Source: a virus
Virus record (IMG/VR): IMGVR_UViG_3300024495_000023
Location: 1-64,000 of that record
Reading direction: 5' to 3' (one strand)
Length of the DNA: 64,000 nucleotides
Below the pieces are notes generated by a model, which ran no database searches, was not told the DNA's origin, and saw only the letters and a list, made by a program, of their open reading frames with translations. Below are positions 28,879 to 38,092 of the stretch, piece after piece; position 1 is the first letter of the stretch, and each line of letters starts with the position of its first letter. The translations under genes and the position numbers were made by a program.

Positions 28879-30057
28879 TTACTTGAAGCTTACGCTTGTG
28901 TCTGTGATTTCAACACGAGCCAAGTAGTCAGCAGCATTACCAAGAGATGATGCTGTGTTGCTTAGTTCAACATAGCCATATCTTGTCATGAAGCTCACGA
29001 CTGGTTCGAAAGTTGTTGGATCAAGCACAACACCACTTGACATCAATGGGATGTATGGGCAGTAGAATGCTGGAGCATCACTTTCACTTGAGCCCTTGTA
29101 GCCAACTAGCACAGGTGCGTTGTTAGCAGCATAGGCGTCTACGTACACTTTCATTGCGCTGTTCAAAGTACCAACGAACTTGGTGTTTGTTGGAGCTTCG
29201 AATGTGCCTTCTGTAGTGCGAGCAAAAGCAGAAGTTGTTGCGCTCTGTAGGATTGTTAGTGCGAATGGTGAAACTACAGCGTAGTTACCAGCACCACGAC
29301 GTGTACGCTGAGCGATTAGGTTTGCTTGACGATTGATTAGAACAGCTAGGGCAGCATGTTCGTCACCAACGAATGTAGCAGTACCTGACACAGCGGTCTG
29401 GTCGTATGTTTCTGATCCTGTACCAGCTAGGTTACGTAGTGAACCTAGAACTTCTTGGTCGATTTCAGCAGTGATTTCTTGAGCCAAAGCAGCCATGATT
29501 TCTGCTTCGATGTCAATGCCTTGTTGGGCTTGTGCATCTTGAGCAGCTTCAAAAGTCCAACGAGCTGATAGCTTGCGGGTCTTTGCTTCTACTGTTTGCT
29601 TCAAGATTTGGATGCTCATCTTCTTACCAGCAACGCCTTCTAGTGCTGCTGTTGTAGCACCTGCGGCGGCTGTTGATGAAGAACCAGCAGCATTACCAGA
29701 ATATGAAGCAGCGATCTTGAATGGGCTCAATGCTTCTTCACCAGCTGTTACACCACCTGCGCTGTCCGCATAGCGAACACGTAGGGTGTGGATTTGACCA
29801 ACTGGACCAGTCATTGGTTGTACACCAACTAGTTCATTTGCGATGACAGTTGGCATTACACGTCTGATCACTGGAAGGATCACACGATTTAGGGTTGCGA
29901 CGTTACCGGCAGAAGTAGCACCAGCGGTGGCTGACTCCGACAAATACTTGCGGGTATTTTCCAGAGTTGTTGCCATCACCGTACGACGAGTTCCTTGAAG
30001 GCCTTCAAGTAGTGCCTCTTTGGTTTCCTGCCAGCGTGACTCTAATAGTTCTGACAT
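28879..30057 (-). CDS. gp23: Major capsid protein
   Basis: This is the gp23-type HK97-fold shell protein, which forms the hexamers of the T4-like head. It has 392 residues, shorter than T4 gp23 (521). The N-terminal arm (LENTRKYLSESATAGATSAG) and the segment LNRVILPVIRRVMPTVIANE with VQPMTGPVGQIHTLRVRY are characteristic of the family. The near-C-terminal PYIPLMSSGVVLDPTTFEP and FMTRYGYVELS also match it. A likely gp21 cleavage site of L-x-E type lies at residues 39-41 (LSE, then S), which would remove a 41-residue propeptide. The ATG follows AAGGAG. It is the last gene of the portal-to-capsid run and is followed by a strong terminator. Confidence 0.95.
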   Translation of the reverse strand: MSELLESRWQETKEALLEGLQGTRRTVMATTLENTRKYLSESATAGATSAGNVATLNRVILPVIRRVMPTVIANELVGVQPMTGPVGQIHTLRVRYADSAGGVTAGEEALSPFKIAASYSGNAAGSSSTAAAGATTAALEGVAGKKMSIQILKQTVEAKTRKLSARWTFEAAQDAQAQQGIDIEAEIMAALAQEITAEIDQEVLGSLRNLAGTGSETYDQTAVSGTATFVGDEHAALAVLINRQANLIAQRTRRGAGNYAVVSPFALTILQSATTSAFARTTEGTFEAPTNTKFVGTLNSAMKVYVDAYAANNAPVLVGYKGSSESDAPAFYCPYIPLMSSGVVLDPTTFEPVVSFMTRYGYVELSNTASSLGNAADYLARVEITDTSVSFK

Positions 30058-30068
30058 TATTGTTCTCC

Positions 30069-31160
30069 TTAAACTTTAAGTCCCGCGAGCTTGCGGATGG
30101 TAAAAATCTCAGCGGTCTTTTCTTCTCCGCTGACTGTAGTAGCCTGCTTGTTGCCTGTAACTTCAATGCCTTCTGTAATTGCCTTCTTTTTAGGAGCCTC
30201 GCCGGCCATAACGGCTGGGAGATACTTGTCAAATGCACCACGGAGTTTTTCTGTTTGAACGGATTCAAGCAGTTCGCTCATCACCGTTTTCTTCTCTCCG
30301 GCGAGTGGGCTTAACAGTTCGCTCATAATTTCTCTACGTTGTACCGTATCTTTCATGATACGAATTTCGCGGTCCTTGCTTTCGACAACGGACTGCTTAT
30401 CATCAATGGCTTTCTTAGCCTCTGCTAGAGCAGCTTCTTTCTCCCTAACTACACGAAGTAGTTTTGAAGTTTCAGACTTCTCATTTAAGTGGCTAGAAGC
30501 ATATTCGCTAGCATAAGCTTCGAAGATTCTGCGACCGAAATCATTCTTGCGAGCGACTTCGATGTCTTCTTTCAGTTGGCTCATCTCTGAAGCTAGCTTG
30601 TTGGTAACAGTAGCTTCAACGACTTTGGTAGCCTTCTTAACGAAATCAGACTTGACTTGTTCAAATTTTGCTTTGGCTTCACGGACTAGTTTGACTTTTG
30701 TTTCTGCTAGGTCTTTCTTGTCAGTGTGGAATTCAGCAATTTCTTTAGCTAGAGCGTTAACAATGAACGTTTCTAGTTTAGCAAAATTTTCTGCTACAGA
30801 CTTGCGATCTTCGTGTAGTTCTGAAAGTTCGCCAGCGAGTCTAGAAAGCACAAAGCTCTCCATCTTCTTAGCATCATCTTTCATTTTCTTAGCGTACTTG
30901 GCTTTGGCTTCGACTAATTGATTTCTGTCTTCAGCAAGCTCTTCGAGCTCACCTTGTAGACGATCACTGATCATTTTGTCAATAGCTTCAACCATCACGC
31001 CCTTATCGTGTTCGTACTTTTGTGCGAACTCTTCACGAAGTGTAGCTGTAACTTCATCGCGATTTTCTTGAATCTTTGTTTGCCAAGCGGATTCAATTTC
31101 CGACTTGATCTCTTCGGAAATCACATTGTTTTCGAATAATTGTTTTACTATATCTAGCAT
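30069..31160 (-). CDS. gp22: Prohead core scaffolding protein
   Basis: The 363-residue protein is highly charged and predicted to be helical or coiled coil almost throughout (QLVEAKAKYAKKMKDDAKKM, LVREAKAKFEQVKSDFVKK), as expected for the gp22 internal scaffold. The C-terminus FTIRKLAGLKV resembles the conserved capsid-interacting tail of the family. The gene lies between the protease and capsid genes as in T4, 11 bases before the gp23 start, with TAGGAG ahead of its own ATG. It would be cut into peptides by gp21 during head maturation. Confidence 0.9.
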   Translation of the reverse strand: MLDIVKQLFENNVISEEIKSEIESAWQTKIQENRDEVTATLREEFAQKYEHDKGVMVEAIDKMISDRLQGELEELAEDRNQLVEAKAKYAKKMKDDAKKMESFVLSRLAGELSELHEDRKSVAENFAKLETFIVNALAKEIAEFHTDKKDLAETKVKLVREAKAKFEQVKSDFVKKATKVVEATVTNKLASEMSQLKEDIEVARKNDFGRRIFEAYASEYASSHLNEKSETSKLLRVVREKEAALAEAKKAIDDKQSVVESKDREIRIMKDTVQRREIMSELLSPLAGEKKTVMSELLESVQTEKLRGAFDKYLPAVMAGEAPKKKAITEGIEVTGNKQATTVSGEEKTAEIFTIRKLAGLKV

Positions 31161-31176
31161 GTGATTCTCCTACAAA

Positions 31177-31809
31177 TTATTTGAGGGTCTTGATGATTCT
31201 CATCAAGCTCTCTGCTACGTATTTCTGTGCCTTAGGATCGCCTTGGACTTCCCTTGCTATATTCAATGCCTTATAACCGCCTGTTGTGTTCATTAATGCT
31301 TCGTAAACTGGTGTGGGATACGCTCCCGGGGCGCTTGGTTGTGCGACAATGTCAACGGTAATGATTTCAAAATCAGAAACCTTACCGCTGCCATCTTCTG
31401 AAACGTTACCGGAACCCCTGCTTGATACGCCTAGTTTCACTCCGTTCTCCAACATGGTTTGAATTAATTGTCCCATAGGAGTTGGAAGTATTTTTATCTT
31501 ACCGTAACCATTTGGGCCGTCCATCCACATCTTAGTGATCATGTGACTAACACGGTCCAAATTTATGCGTAGATCAGCAGGATGATCCACTTCCCCTAGA
31601 ACTGAATATCCACCCGCAATCTGTTCGTTGATAGTTTTGACAGCCCGAGCAATTTCAGTAGAGGGATAAACACGCTGATTCTGGTTTCTGATATCACCTT
31701 GGATACAGATACCGTGGAGATGCAGGGTCTTTCTATCCCCTTCCTCGGAACTTTCAAGAACCAATTGCGCTTGGTCGAAACTCAGATTTTCTCTAAGGTA
31801 GTTTTTCAC
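31177..31809 (-). CDS. gp21: Prohead core protease
   Basis: This is the serine protease of the T4 prohead (MEROPS S80-type fold, related to herpesvirus assemblins). It has 210 residues, the usual length. Visible landmarks are LHGICIQGDIRNQNQRVYPS, the catalytic histidine in EVDHPADL and the catalytic serine in LGVSSRGSG, followed by the strand VDIVAQPSAPGAYPTPVYEA. The start codon is GTG at 31809, with GGAG about nine bases upstream and only 14 bases after the preceding stop. It would process gp22, gp23 and the acidic core protein during head maturation. Confidence 0.94.
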   Translation of the reverse strand: MKNYLRENLSFDQAQLVLESSEEGDRKTLHLHGICIQGDIRNQNQRVYPSTEIARAVKTINEQIAGGYSVLGEVDHPADLRINLDRVSHMITKMWMDGPNGYGKIKILPTPMGQLIQTMLENGVKLGVSSRGSGNVSEDGSGKVSDFEIITVDIVAQPSAPGAYPTPVYEALMNTTGGYKALNIAREVQGDPKAQKYVAESLMRIIKTLK

Positions 31810-31823
31810 CTAAAGGGCTCCGA

Positions 31824-32720
31824 TTACTTCTTACCGCGGAAAAGACTTGCTGTGTTATCAGCTGATTCGCCTGAACCTTTCTTTTCTGCGCCATGTCCTG
31901 GTTCTTTCTTAGAAAAAGCACTGCCTGCTTTTCCACCAGGAACATTGATGTTACCTGTGTTCATGTCTTGTGGCTTGTTCTTGCTTAGACCTGTTTCTGA
32001 ACCACCGCCTTCGCCGCCTTTTGCGATGTTAGCAGTTGTTCCGCCCATGTCATTCTTGCCAGCTACTGTGCTCTTGGTATTTGTAGCACCTGTTACTGAA
32101 CCAGACTGTGCGCCTACGGCCTTGCCTTCGCCTTTCTGATTGTTTTTGTCCCAATCGTTACCAACTTTTTCTACGTATTCACGTACTGTGTCTAGGTCTT
32201 CGACTGTTTCAAATTCTTCTGAACCATCTAGTGCGTCAGCAGCAGCGTCCATGTGTCCTGCGTGGTCACCTGGTTCGCCTGTTTCTTCTTCATGCTGTTC
32301 GCCTTGTAGGAATTGGTCAAAAGCTGCTTGTAGTTCGTCGATAGCAGAAGCTAGGTCTTTGATATCGCCCTTGGTTGCTTCAGCATCTTCGTCATGGCCT
32401 TCTTCGCCTTCTTCGTCACCGAATGGGTTTTCTTCGCCTTCTTCACCGCCTTCATCATCGCCTTCCATATCGTCGATCATGTCGTCAGTTTCATCATCAG
32501 CTTCGCCCATTTCGACGTCTTCAAATGACTCATCCATGTCATCATTTTCTTCGTCGTCTTCTTCGCCTAGATCTTCTTCTTCTAATTCGCTTTCGATTAG
32601 ATTTTCGTAAATTTCACGGGATTTTTCCACTACGTAGTTGTGGAAGATTTCTTCTGCTTTAGCGGTATCGTTGTTTACGATATGCTCTAGCATTTCTGCG
32701 ATTTTATTCTTGTCTGCCAT
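31824..32720 (-). CDS. Acidic prohead core-type protein (gp67/gp68-like)
   Basis: The 298-residue protein begins with a ~45-residue helix (IAEMLEHIVNNDTAKAEEIF, then NYVVEKSREIYENLIESE). This resembles the start of small prohead core proteins in T4-like phages. A long Glu/Asp tract (~45-110; EEEDLGEEDDEENDDMDE) and a Gly/Lys/Asn-rich tail follow. T4 has two small core genes (67 and 68) in this place; here one protein is much enlarged by disordered sequence. Start: ATG behind AGGAGG, the strongest Shine-Dalgarno of the head module. It is probably an internal core protein processed by gp21. Assignment rests on position, N-terminal pattern and composition. Confidence 0.75.
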   Translation of the reverse strand: MADKNKIAEMLEHIVNNDTAKAEEIFHNYVVEKSREIYENLIESELEEEDLGEEDDEENDDMDESFEDVEMGEADDETDDMIDDMEGDDEGGEEGEENPFGDEEGEEGHDEDAEATKGDIKDLASAIDELQAAFDQFLQGEQHEEETGEPGDHAGHMDAAADALDGSEEFETVEDLDTVREYVEKVGNDWDKNNQKGEGKAVGAQSGSVTGATNTKSTVAGKNDMGGTTANIAKGGEGGGSETGLSKNKPQDMNTGNINVPGGKAGSAFSKKEPGHGAEKKGSGESADNTASLFRGKK

Positions 32721-32756
32721 GTTAATTCCTCCTGAATATTGTGGGGCTGTCGAATA

Positions 32757-32764
32757 TATTTAAT
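32757..32764 (-). promoter_or_regulatory. Possible late promoter within the head operon
   Basis: The minus strand reads ATTAAATA (6 of 8 consensus positions) in the 93-base gap upstream of the acidic core gene, about 37 bases before its ATG. It could raise expression of the core, protease, scaffold and capsid genes over the portal. Confidence 0.4.
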
Positions 32765-32813
32765 GCTAAGATAATATTTGGGTATTAAATGATGCTTTTT
32801 TGATCAATTTTGA

Positions 32814-33443
32814 TTATTTAAATACGCAACCAGGAAAATCCTCTTCGAACTGTTCAAAATTGATATGTCGGAGATTGCCTGTTATATCAGACAGATTCTT
32901 AGGGCAGAAAGCATCTTTTTCTGCTACCCTTGTAAATATTACTTTTTGATTTTCCTTGATCACACGTTCAGTTTGATTGCTCCAGTTGCCAAAATAGGTA
33001 GCAGGTTCGCTGCTACACTTGTAATTTGGAGTGTCTGCGTATACATTATTGAATTTTTGATCTATTCCTTGATAGTCAAAACCCAGAATATAGATGTTGG
33101 TTATGCCGTGGCTAGCAGCTAACCAAAGTGCTGTAGGACCTGAGCTCCAACCTTTATGAGGGTTAAAAAAGTTTATACCCTGCTCATTTAACACTTCTTT
33201 ATTAGGATTAGTCCATACAGGACGCTTGTATTGATAGCCCGCGGCTACTATTTCTTTGATCATTTTGACATCTACTGCCACTAGAAAGTCTGGATCAAAT
33301 TCTCGATATAGTGCGTTACAGCCGTAGATCTTGCCCCATTTTTTCATCTCAGCAAGATTTACACGCAGTCTACTGCGTCCGTTACCGAGTACAAATGCTG
33401 TGTTATTAGGCTGCGGGCTGTTCTGCTTCAGGTTTCTGTCCAT
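32814..33443 (-). CDS. Glycosyltransferase-fold protein (GT42/DUF115-like) in the head operon
   Basis: The 209-residue protein has a nucleotide-sugar-type N-terminus (FVLGNGRSRLRVNLAEM, then YGCNALYREFDPDFLVAVD). A second conserved segment is WSSGPTALWLAASHGITNIY with LGFDYQG. The GNG.S, GCN.LY, SSG..A...A...G and G.D spacing resembles bacterial sialyltransferases of the CstII/GT42 type and DUF115 proteins. No signal peptide or membrane segment is present. It overlaps the preceding small gene by 38 bases. It might glycosylate a virion protein or host surface sugars; both are speculation. The family assignment is from pattern only. Confidence 0.6.
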   Translation of the reverse strand: MDRNLKQNSPQPNNTAFVLGNGRSRLRVNLAEMKKWGKIYGCNALYREFDPDFLVAVDVKMIKEIVAAGYQYKRPVWTNPNKEVLNEQGINFFNPHKGWSSGPTALWLAASHGITNIYILGFDYQGIDQKFNNVYADTPNYKCSSEPATYFGNWSNQTERVIKENQKVIFTRVAEKDAFCPKNLSDITGNLRHINFEQFEEDFPGCVFK

Positions 33444-33654
33444 ACATCTGCTGTATAAATTCTAGCTCAGCAGCCTGTTCGAACTGATGGGCTTCGCTTT
33501 GCTTGCGAAGCTGATTGATTTGTCGAAGAGTCAATGAAATCTTACGTGTGTCGTCTTTTCTTAAGACACTGGTATCAGCACGATTTTCGTAGCGTTTGTC
33601 GTCTACGTACTCGTTTTGTTGGTCGTTGAAATAGAAGAATTCGTAAAGTTTCAT
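33406..33654 (-). CDS. Small protein downstream of the portal (gp67 position), 82 aa
   Basis: The protein is hydrophilic and mostly helical (RKISLTLRQINQLRKQSEAH, then FEQAAELEFIQQMYGQ). Its size and place after the portal gene match the T4 prohead core protein gp67 (80 residues), but sequence similarity cannot be judged, so the link is positional. An AATAAATA late-promoter-like site at 33659-33666 lies so close to the ATG that it would yield an almost leaderless transcript. It more likely helps downstream genes, or is chance. Confidence 0.7.
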   Translation of the reverse strand: MKLYEFFYFNDQQNEYVDDKRYENRADTSVLRKDDTRKISLTLRQINQLRKQSEAHQFEQAAELEFIQQMYGQKPEAEQPAA

Positions 33655-33664
33655 CTTGTATTTA

Positions 33665-35398
33665 TTAGATAGTCTGCTGAGTCGGTGGTGCTGGCGGTGC
33701 TGCTGTAGCTGCTGCTGTTTCTGGTGCTTCTGAGGTTCCTGGTTCAGCAGCCGCTGCCATATCTTCTGGTGCTTCTGCTGTTTGATCGCCTAGATCGCCT
33801 GAAATACCGTCCGGTGTAACTCCTACTCCACGCAATTCTGCTGCTGCGTTTAGAGCTGCTGCTACAGTAGAACCATTTTCTTCTTTCCACATACGTTCGT
33901 TTTCTACGATCTCTTCTTGGCTCAATCCTAAGAAACGTTTCATAGAGAAACGCTTGCTGAGGTAAGGCACTTCTTGTAAAGCAGCAAACGTCTGTACTCT
34001 AGCGTTGTCCAGTTCGCTCTGACGATAAGCTGCGAAGTTTTGTGGAGGATTAAATTTAAGTTCAAACAGAGAATTGTCAATATTGATGCCTTGATCTATC
34101 AACCATCTCTTGTATTCTAGATCAAACTCTCCGATCATCAGGCTCTGTAGACGTTCGCAATATTTGTTAAAACGCAGTTCTTGAATGTAGGCTGTGCCTA
34201 CTTTGCCATCCACATGCTGTGCTTGACTGTCGTCAGGCATGGTTGGCAAGTAGCTGCTAGGTATGCGCAAAGCACGGAATAGTTTATTAGTAAAGTAGCG
34301 TAGATCGTCGATTTCGCCTAGATTAGTACCACCTGGTAGAACATCTACTTTTGATCCTCGACCTTCTGCGGTCTGGGGAAAGAAGTAGTCTTCAGAGATG
34401 CTCAACGGATTATAGCTAGCATCTATGATGTTCTGTCCGCCGCCTGCTTGGCTAGGTATACGACGTTGATTGATTTCATTTTTCACACGCTCAACAAAGC
34501 TCATGGCCATGTGTGCGGGCATGTTACCAACGTCTACATAAAACACACGACGTTCCGGAGCACGTTGTATACGATAGATAACGATAGCATCTTCAAGCAA
34601 TTCTTTTTGCTTGTAGACTTTGAATACAGATTCTAACAGGCTGTTGCCAAATGGATAGTTGTTATCTAGTCCTTCTGATAAGCTGATGTGTATAACATGT
34701 TCAGCATCTATAGCGATTTCGTTTTGATTTACGCTGAATCTGCTGCCAGTCTGTGTAGGTGCTGCTCCTACCATGCCTCTTCCTAGTGCGCCACCGCTGA
34801 TATAGTTGGCTGTGCCTGCGGGTGTGTTGCTAGTGTTAGGGCTTATGTTTGTAGCTACGAGATGCTTAAAGTTGAGATTAAAATCTCTAACAACATACTG
34901 TTCTGGTTTTTTGCCTTCGCTTTCGTTGACGATGATCTTGGTAACTTTACCTGGATCTACATAAAACCATTTTTTAGTTTCTGGATCACGTACAAAGAAC
35001 GCATCACCGTATTTGAATATATTTCTAATGATCCTAAACAGTCTAGTATCGAACTGATTCTGTTTGTGCCATTTTTGTAAACTGTCTTTTAATATCTTGA
35101 CTTCAGTGGCTGTAGGTGTGCCTTTAAACTGGAATTGGAATCCTGTATAGTTGTCTCTGTTGTCCTGCGTACAAAACTCTGCTAGAATATCTAACGCTGC
35201 GTTGACTTCTGAATCCATGTCCATAGTGTCATATTGCATATAACGTTCTGTACGATTAGGTGTACCTGCGTAGACGTCGGGCAGGTAAGAACTATAATTT
35301 ACTTTGGCTGGACCCGGACGAGAACCATTGCCCAGTGGGCTGAATGTCCCTGTTTGCGCTCCAACTGTAACGGGTGTAAAATATTTTTTCCAGCTCAC
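33665..35398 (-). CDS. gp20: Portal vertex protein
   Basis: This is the dodecameric portal through which DNA is packaged and the neck attaches. Family landmarks are TERYMQYDTMDMDSEVNAAL, DILAEFCTQDN, LFRIIRNIFKYGDAFFVRDP, IYRIQRAPERRVFYVDVGNM and DVLPGGTNLGEIDDLRYFTN. The C-terminus is an Ala/Pro/Glu-rich disordered tail. The frame is open from a TTG at 35410. However, a GTG at 35398 is the better start: a GGAG lies nine bases upstream of it, inside the short stretch after the previous stop, and the protein then begins SWKKYFTPV. That gives 577 residues, slightly longer than T4 gp20 (524). Confidence 0.94.
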   Translation of the reverse strand: MSWKKYFTPVTVGAQTGTFSPLGNGSRPGPAKVNYSSYLPDVYAGTPNRTERYMQYDTMDMDSEVNAALDILAEFCTQDNRDNYTGFQFQFKGTPTATEVKILKDSLQKWHKQNQFDTRLFRIIRNIFKYGDAFFVRDPETKKWFYVDPGKVTKIIVNESEGKKPEQYVVRDFNLNFKHLVATNISPNTSNTPAGTANYISGGALGRGMVGAAPTQTGSRFSVNQNEIAIDAEHVIHISLSEGLDNNYPFGNSLLESVFKVYKQKELLEDAIVIYRIQRAPERRVFYVDVGNMPAHMAMSFVERVKNEINQRRIPSQAGGGQNIIDASYNPLSISEDYFFPQTAEGRGSKVDVLPGGTNLGEIDDLRYFTNKLFRALRIPSSYLPTMPDDSQAQHVDGKVGTAYIQELRFNKYCERLQSLMIGEFDLEYKRWLIDQGINIDNSLFELKFNPPQNFAAYRQSELDNARVQTFAALQEVPYLSKRFSMKRFLGLSQEEIVENERMWKEENGSTVAAALNAAAELRGVGVTPDGISGDLGDQTAEAPEDMAAAAEPGTSEAPETAAATAAPPAPPTQQTI

Positions 35399-35410
35399 TG
35401 TATTCTCCAA

Positions 35411-38092
35411 TTATGCCATGTAAGGCATTTTAACTCCTTTTTGAACATGTGCTTTGTTTTGATCTATATATAGTTCTTGTCTGGCTATTTCTAGAAGATT
35501 GGCCATATTAGTATTTAAACTAGAAATGAATTGTACCATCTCGATTTGATCTTTGCTATTAACTATTCCTTCCAGCTGTTGAGGTGTAACTACAGCTTCT
35601 CTGCCATGTAGAATCGCTTTTGTACCTGCTCCAAATTCTTCAAACAGCTTGCCTGTAGCACCTAGAGATCCATACGCACGAGAAGCGGGCGGTGCTCCCG
35701 GAGCTGCTCGAGTCGATGCTGCTGGATTATTTGCTTTTGGTCCTTCACCTGGAAAAAATATTCTAGGATCAAACGTCCTTTCATTTTCTGGTTTTCCTCT
35801 AAATCCTTGTACTTGTACAGTATTAGGTGTTAGATAACTAAACCAAGACCCTGTTAACAGGTTGTTTGGTCCTATACCTATAGTCTGTCCAGCAGTTACT
35901 GGTTTTCCTCGTATAGCATCAAAAATAGCTTTACTTTTTTCTTTATCAAATCCCGAAATCCTTAGAGTTATACCTTCTCCGGAATTAGCTTTTTCATCCC
36001 ATAATTCTACAATTTGTTTTTCGATGTCAGCTACAGTGATCAAACCATTAAATGGAGCACCAAATGGTTCATGACCTTTAGCGAATTCCCATCTTCTTGT
36101 GGAATTTTCTAATGGAACCGTAGCAGATCCAAACTCAGAAGCGCCGGGCACCACCAGTTCTCTAGTTTGATCTTGTGTAAGATATGTACCGGTCATCTTG
36201 CCACCAGCAGACGGAGCGACAAATTGTTGAGTATTAACACCAATAGTGTTAGCTATTGTCATAGTTTCTGATTCAGTTGATGCGTCTGGTGCTATCACAG
36301 AACCAGCATCTCTTTGTATTGTTGTAGCTCCTCCAGAAGAAGTCATGCCGCCTCCGGCTGCTGCTCTTCCTAACGCATTTTTCATTTGAGCTCTTCGTAA
36401 ATTATCGTCATATTTTCCTAAAAATAAACTTACGACACTGTCTGGAGCTCCTTGGGCTACAAGAAAATCAGATATAAGCCTTTTTATTTCTACATACATC
36501 AATCTTGCCCAGCCTTCGAGATGTACAAATATCTTGTTCCTGCCTTCTTCGCTAAACATATTATCATATACAGCAGTCATAGCGGGCATAGCAACATCTT
36601 TGATCCATTTAGAAAGATCTTCACCTGCTTGTTTTAATAAAGCAGGTAGAGGTTTTAATGCTTCTCCCATACCTTTTAATACAGGTATCAATGTGTCAAA
36701 AAAGTTTTTCCTAGCATCTTTGAATGCTAAACTAAATGTATCTAGGATTTTTGTTATACCTTCGTATTTGTTTTTTTTATTTCTACTGTCTTCTATAGCT
36801 TTCCTAAGTTCAGCATCAGTCATCTTGCTGATATCACCAAAACTAAGAAGATCTTGTAACATTTTAGTCATGCCAGGGCCTAATTGTCGTTGACCTTCAG
36901 CTGTGGCCAGTGTGGCCATAAAGAACGACCTGTTGTTTTTAAAATGCTGTAATCCTACTCGATACAATTTAAAAGTTCTTTCAGATTCACCTTTGTTGTA
37001 TTCTTCTTCGGTTACATTATGATCTCTAGCCTGTCTTAGATCTTCTTCTAGAACCTGTCTCATACCCTGTGCTAATCCCAATATTTGGAAAGCACCTTGC
37101 GTGACTGGTGTAGTGTTTGCCGCCTGTGCTTTGTGTAAGTCGGCACCTTGGTCTCCAAACAGAGCTATCATCCTAGTCAGTCTAGTTCTCATCTTGCCTT
37201 GTTCTTGTGGATCTAATTTTGCCAATGATCTTTGATAGATCACATCTTGTTCAACTGCTGCTACTTTTTGAGCTAGAGATTTTCTGTCAACTCCTGACAT
37301 AGATGCTAGCGCATCTAGGTTTTCTATATAACCAACAAACGCTTTGTTAAGATTAGCTGTCCTCTGTGTATTTTCTTGATTGCCCTGATTGGTCATTATC
37401 AACCATTTAGCAAACATATCTCCAGATTCTTCTTGATTTATTCCCAGCTGTAACAGTCTTTCTCTAGCACCACTAGTTCCATTATATAGATTTTCAAAAC
37501 TCATAGATAGGCGTTCAGCGCCTGATCTAACATCTCCAGATAATAGAGATAACCCTTGAGCATTAGAAACTACCAGATTAGCAAATTCATCTAAATCCAT
37601 CCTGGCATTAGCAGCAGCATGACGTAGAGCCAACGCACTATTACCAAAGTTAGCACCAACAGCAGAAGTCTTTTTAAGAGTCGAGTTCCAACCTTCTACT
37701 ACCGCTGTGGTCATCACAAATATATCAAGGAAACCTCCAACTAGCCCGCCAACTAACGGAACTTTCTTGATAAAAGTATCGTTCATTACTCTGGCAAAAT
37801 CACTAAAAGTATTAGTGTTTCTGTCCATAGCACCTTTGAACATGTCTACGCTTTTTTTGATAGCATTAGCAGCTTTGCTGTCTAATTTTGATATAGAATC
37901 CGCTATTTCGCTTGAGCTTTTTTCGTAAGCTGCGGCAGCACCGGCAGTGCTTCCTCTGTTAGTTTCTCCACCTGAATTTTTGTCAAGTTTCTGTATAGCT
38001 TTAAGAAGTTCTTGTAAGCTGGCTTCAGAAACTGCGTTGTCTATAACGCCTCTGGTTCCTGATATGATTATTTCTACATTGCTATTAGGCAT
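35411..38092 (-). CDS. Tape-measure-like protein 1, with degenerate M23-like domain
   Basis: The 893-residue protein is a paralogue of its upstream neighbour. Shared parts are the N-terminus (GVIDNAVSEASLQELLKAI), a hydrophobic segment (KVPLVGGLVGGFLDIFVMTT, ~115-135), EGWNSTLKKTSAVGANFGNS and a C-terminal block typical of tape-measure proteins (GKLFEEFGAGTKAILHGREA). The long centre is helical. Residues ~680-790 (FGAPFNGLITVADIE, then PVTAGQTIGIGPNNLLTGSW) resemble the LytM/M23 peptidase fold, but no HxH or HxxxD zinc motif is visible, so it is probably inactive. It may measure tail length and enter the host with the DNA. It overlaps the upstream gene by 8 bases. Confidence 0.75.
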   Translation of the reverse strand: MPNSNVEIIISGTRGVIDNAVSEASLQELLKAIQKLDKNSGGETNRGSTAGAAAAYEKSSSEIADSISKLDSKAANAIKKSVDMFKGAMDRNTNTFSDFARVMNDTFIKKVPLVGGLVGGFLDIFVMTTAVVEGWNSTLKKTSAVGANFGNSALALRHAAANARMDLDEFANLVVSNAQGLSLLSGDVRSGAERLSMSFENLYNGTSGARERLLQLGINQEESGDMFAKWLIMTNQGNQENTQRTANLNKAFVGYIENLDALASMSGVDRKSLAQKVAAVEQDVIYQRSLAKLDPQEQGKMRTRLTRMIALFGDQGADLHKAQAANTTPVTQGAFQILGLAQGMRQVLEEDLRQARDHNVTEEEYNKGESERTFKLYRVGLQHFKNNRSFFMATLATAEGQRQLGPGMTKMLQDLLSFGDISKMTDAELRKAIEDSRNKKNKYEGITKILDTFSLAFKDARKNFFDTLIPVLKGMGEALKPLPALLKQAGEDLSKWIKDVAMPAMTAVYDNMFSEEGRNKIFVHLEGWARLMYVEIKRLISDFLVAQGAPDSVVSLFLGKYDDNLRRAQMKNALGRAAAGGGMTSSGGATTIQRDAGSVIAPDASTESETMTIANTIGVNTQQFVAPSAGGKMTGTYLTQDQTRELVVPGASEFGSATVPLENSTRRWEFAKGHEPFGAPFNGLITVADIEKQIVELWDEKANSGEGITLRISGFDKEKSKAIFDAIRGKPVTAGQTIGIGPNNLLTGSWFSYLTPNTVQVQGFRGKPENERTFDPRIFFPGEGPKANNPAASTRAAPGAPPASRAYGSLGATGKLFEEFGAGTKAILHGREAVVTPQQLEGIVNSKDQIEMVQFISSLNTNMANLLEIARQELYIDQNKAHVQKGVKMPYMA

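Noticed and set aside
32140-32610. A plus-strand serine-rich frame opposite the acidic core gene.
   Set aside because: It is the complement of GAA/GAT-rich codons; no start signal was found.
33659-33666. AATAAATA as a late promoter for the 82-codon gene.
   Set aside because: The start site would fall on the ATG itself, leaving no leader. It may act on downstream genes, but this cannot be supported.
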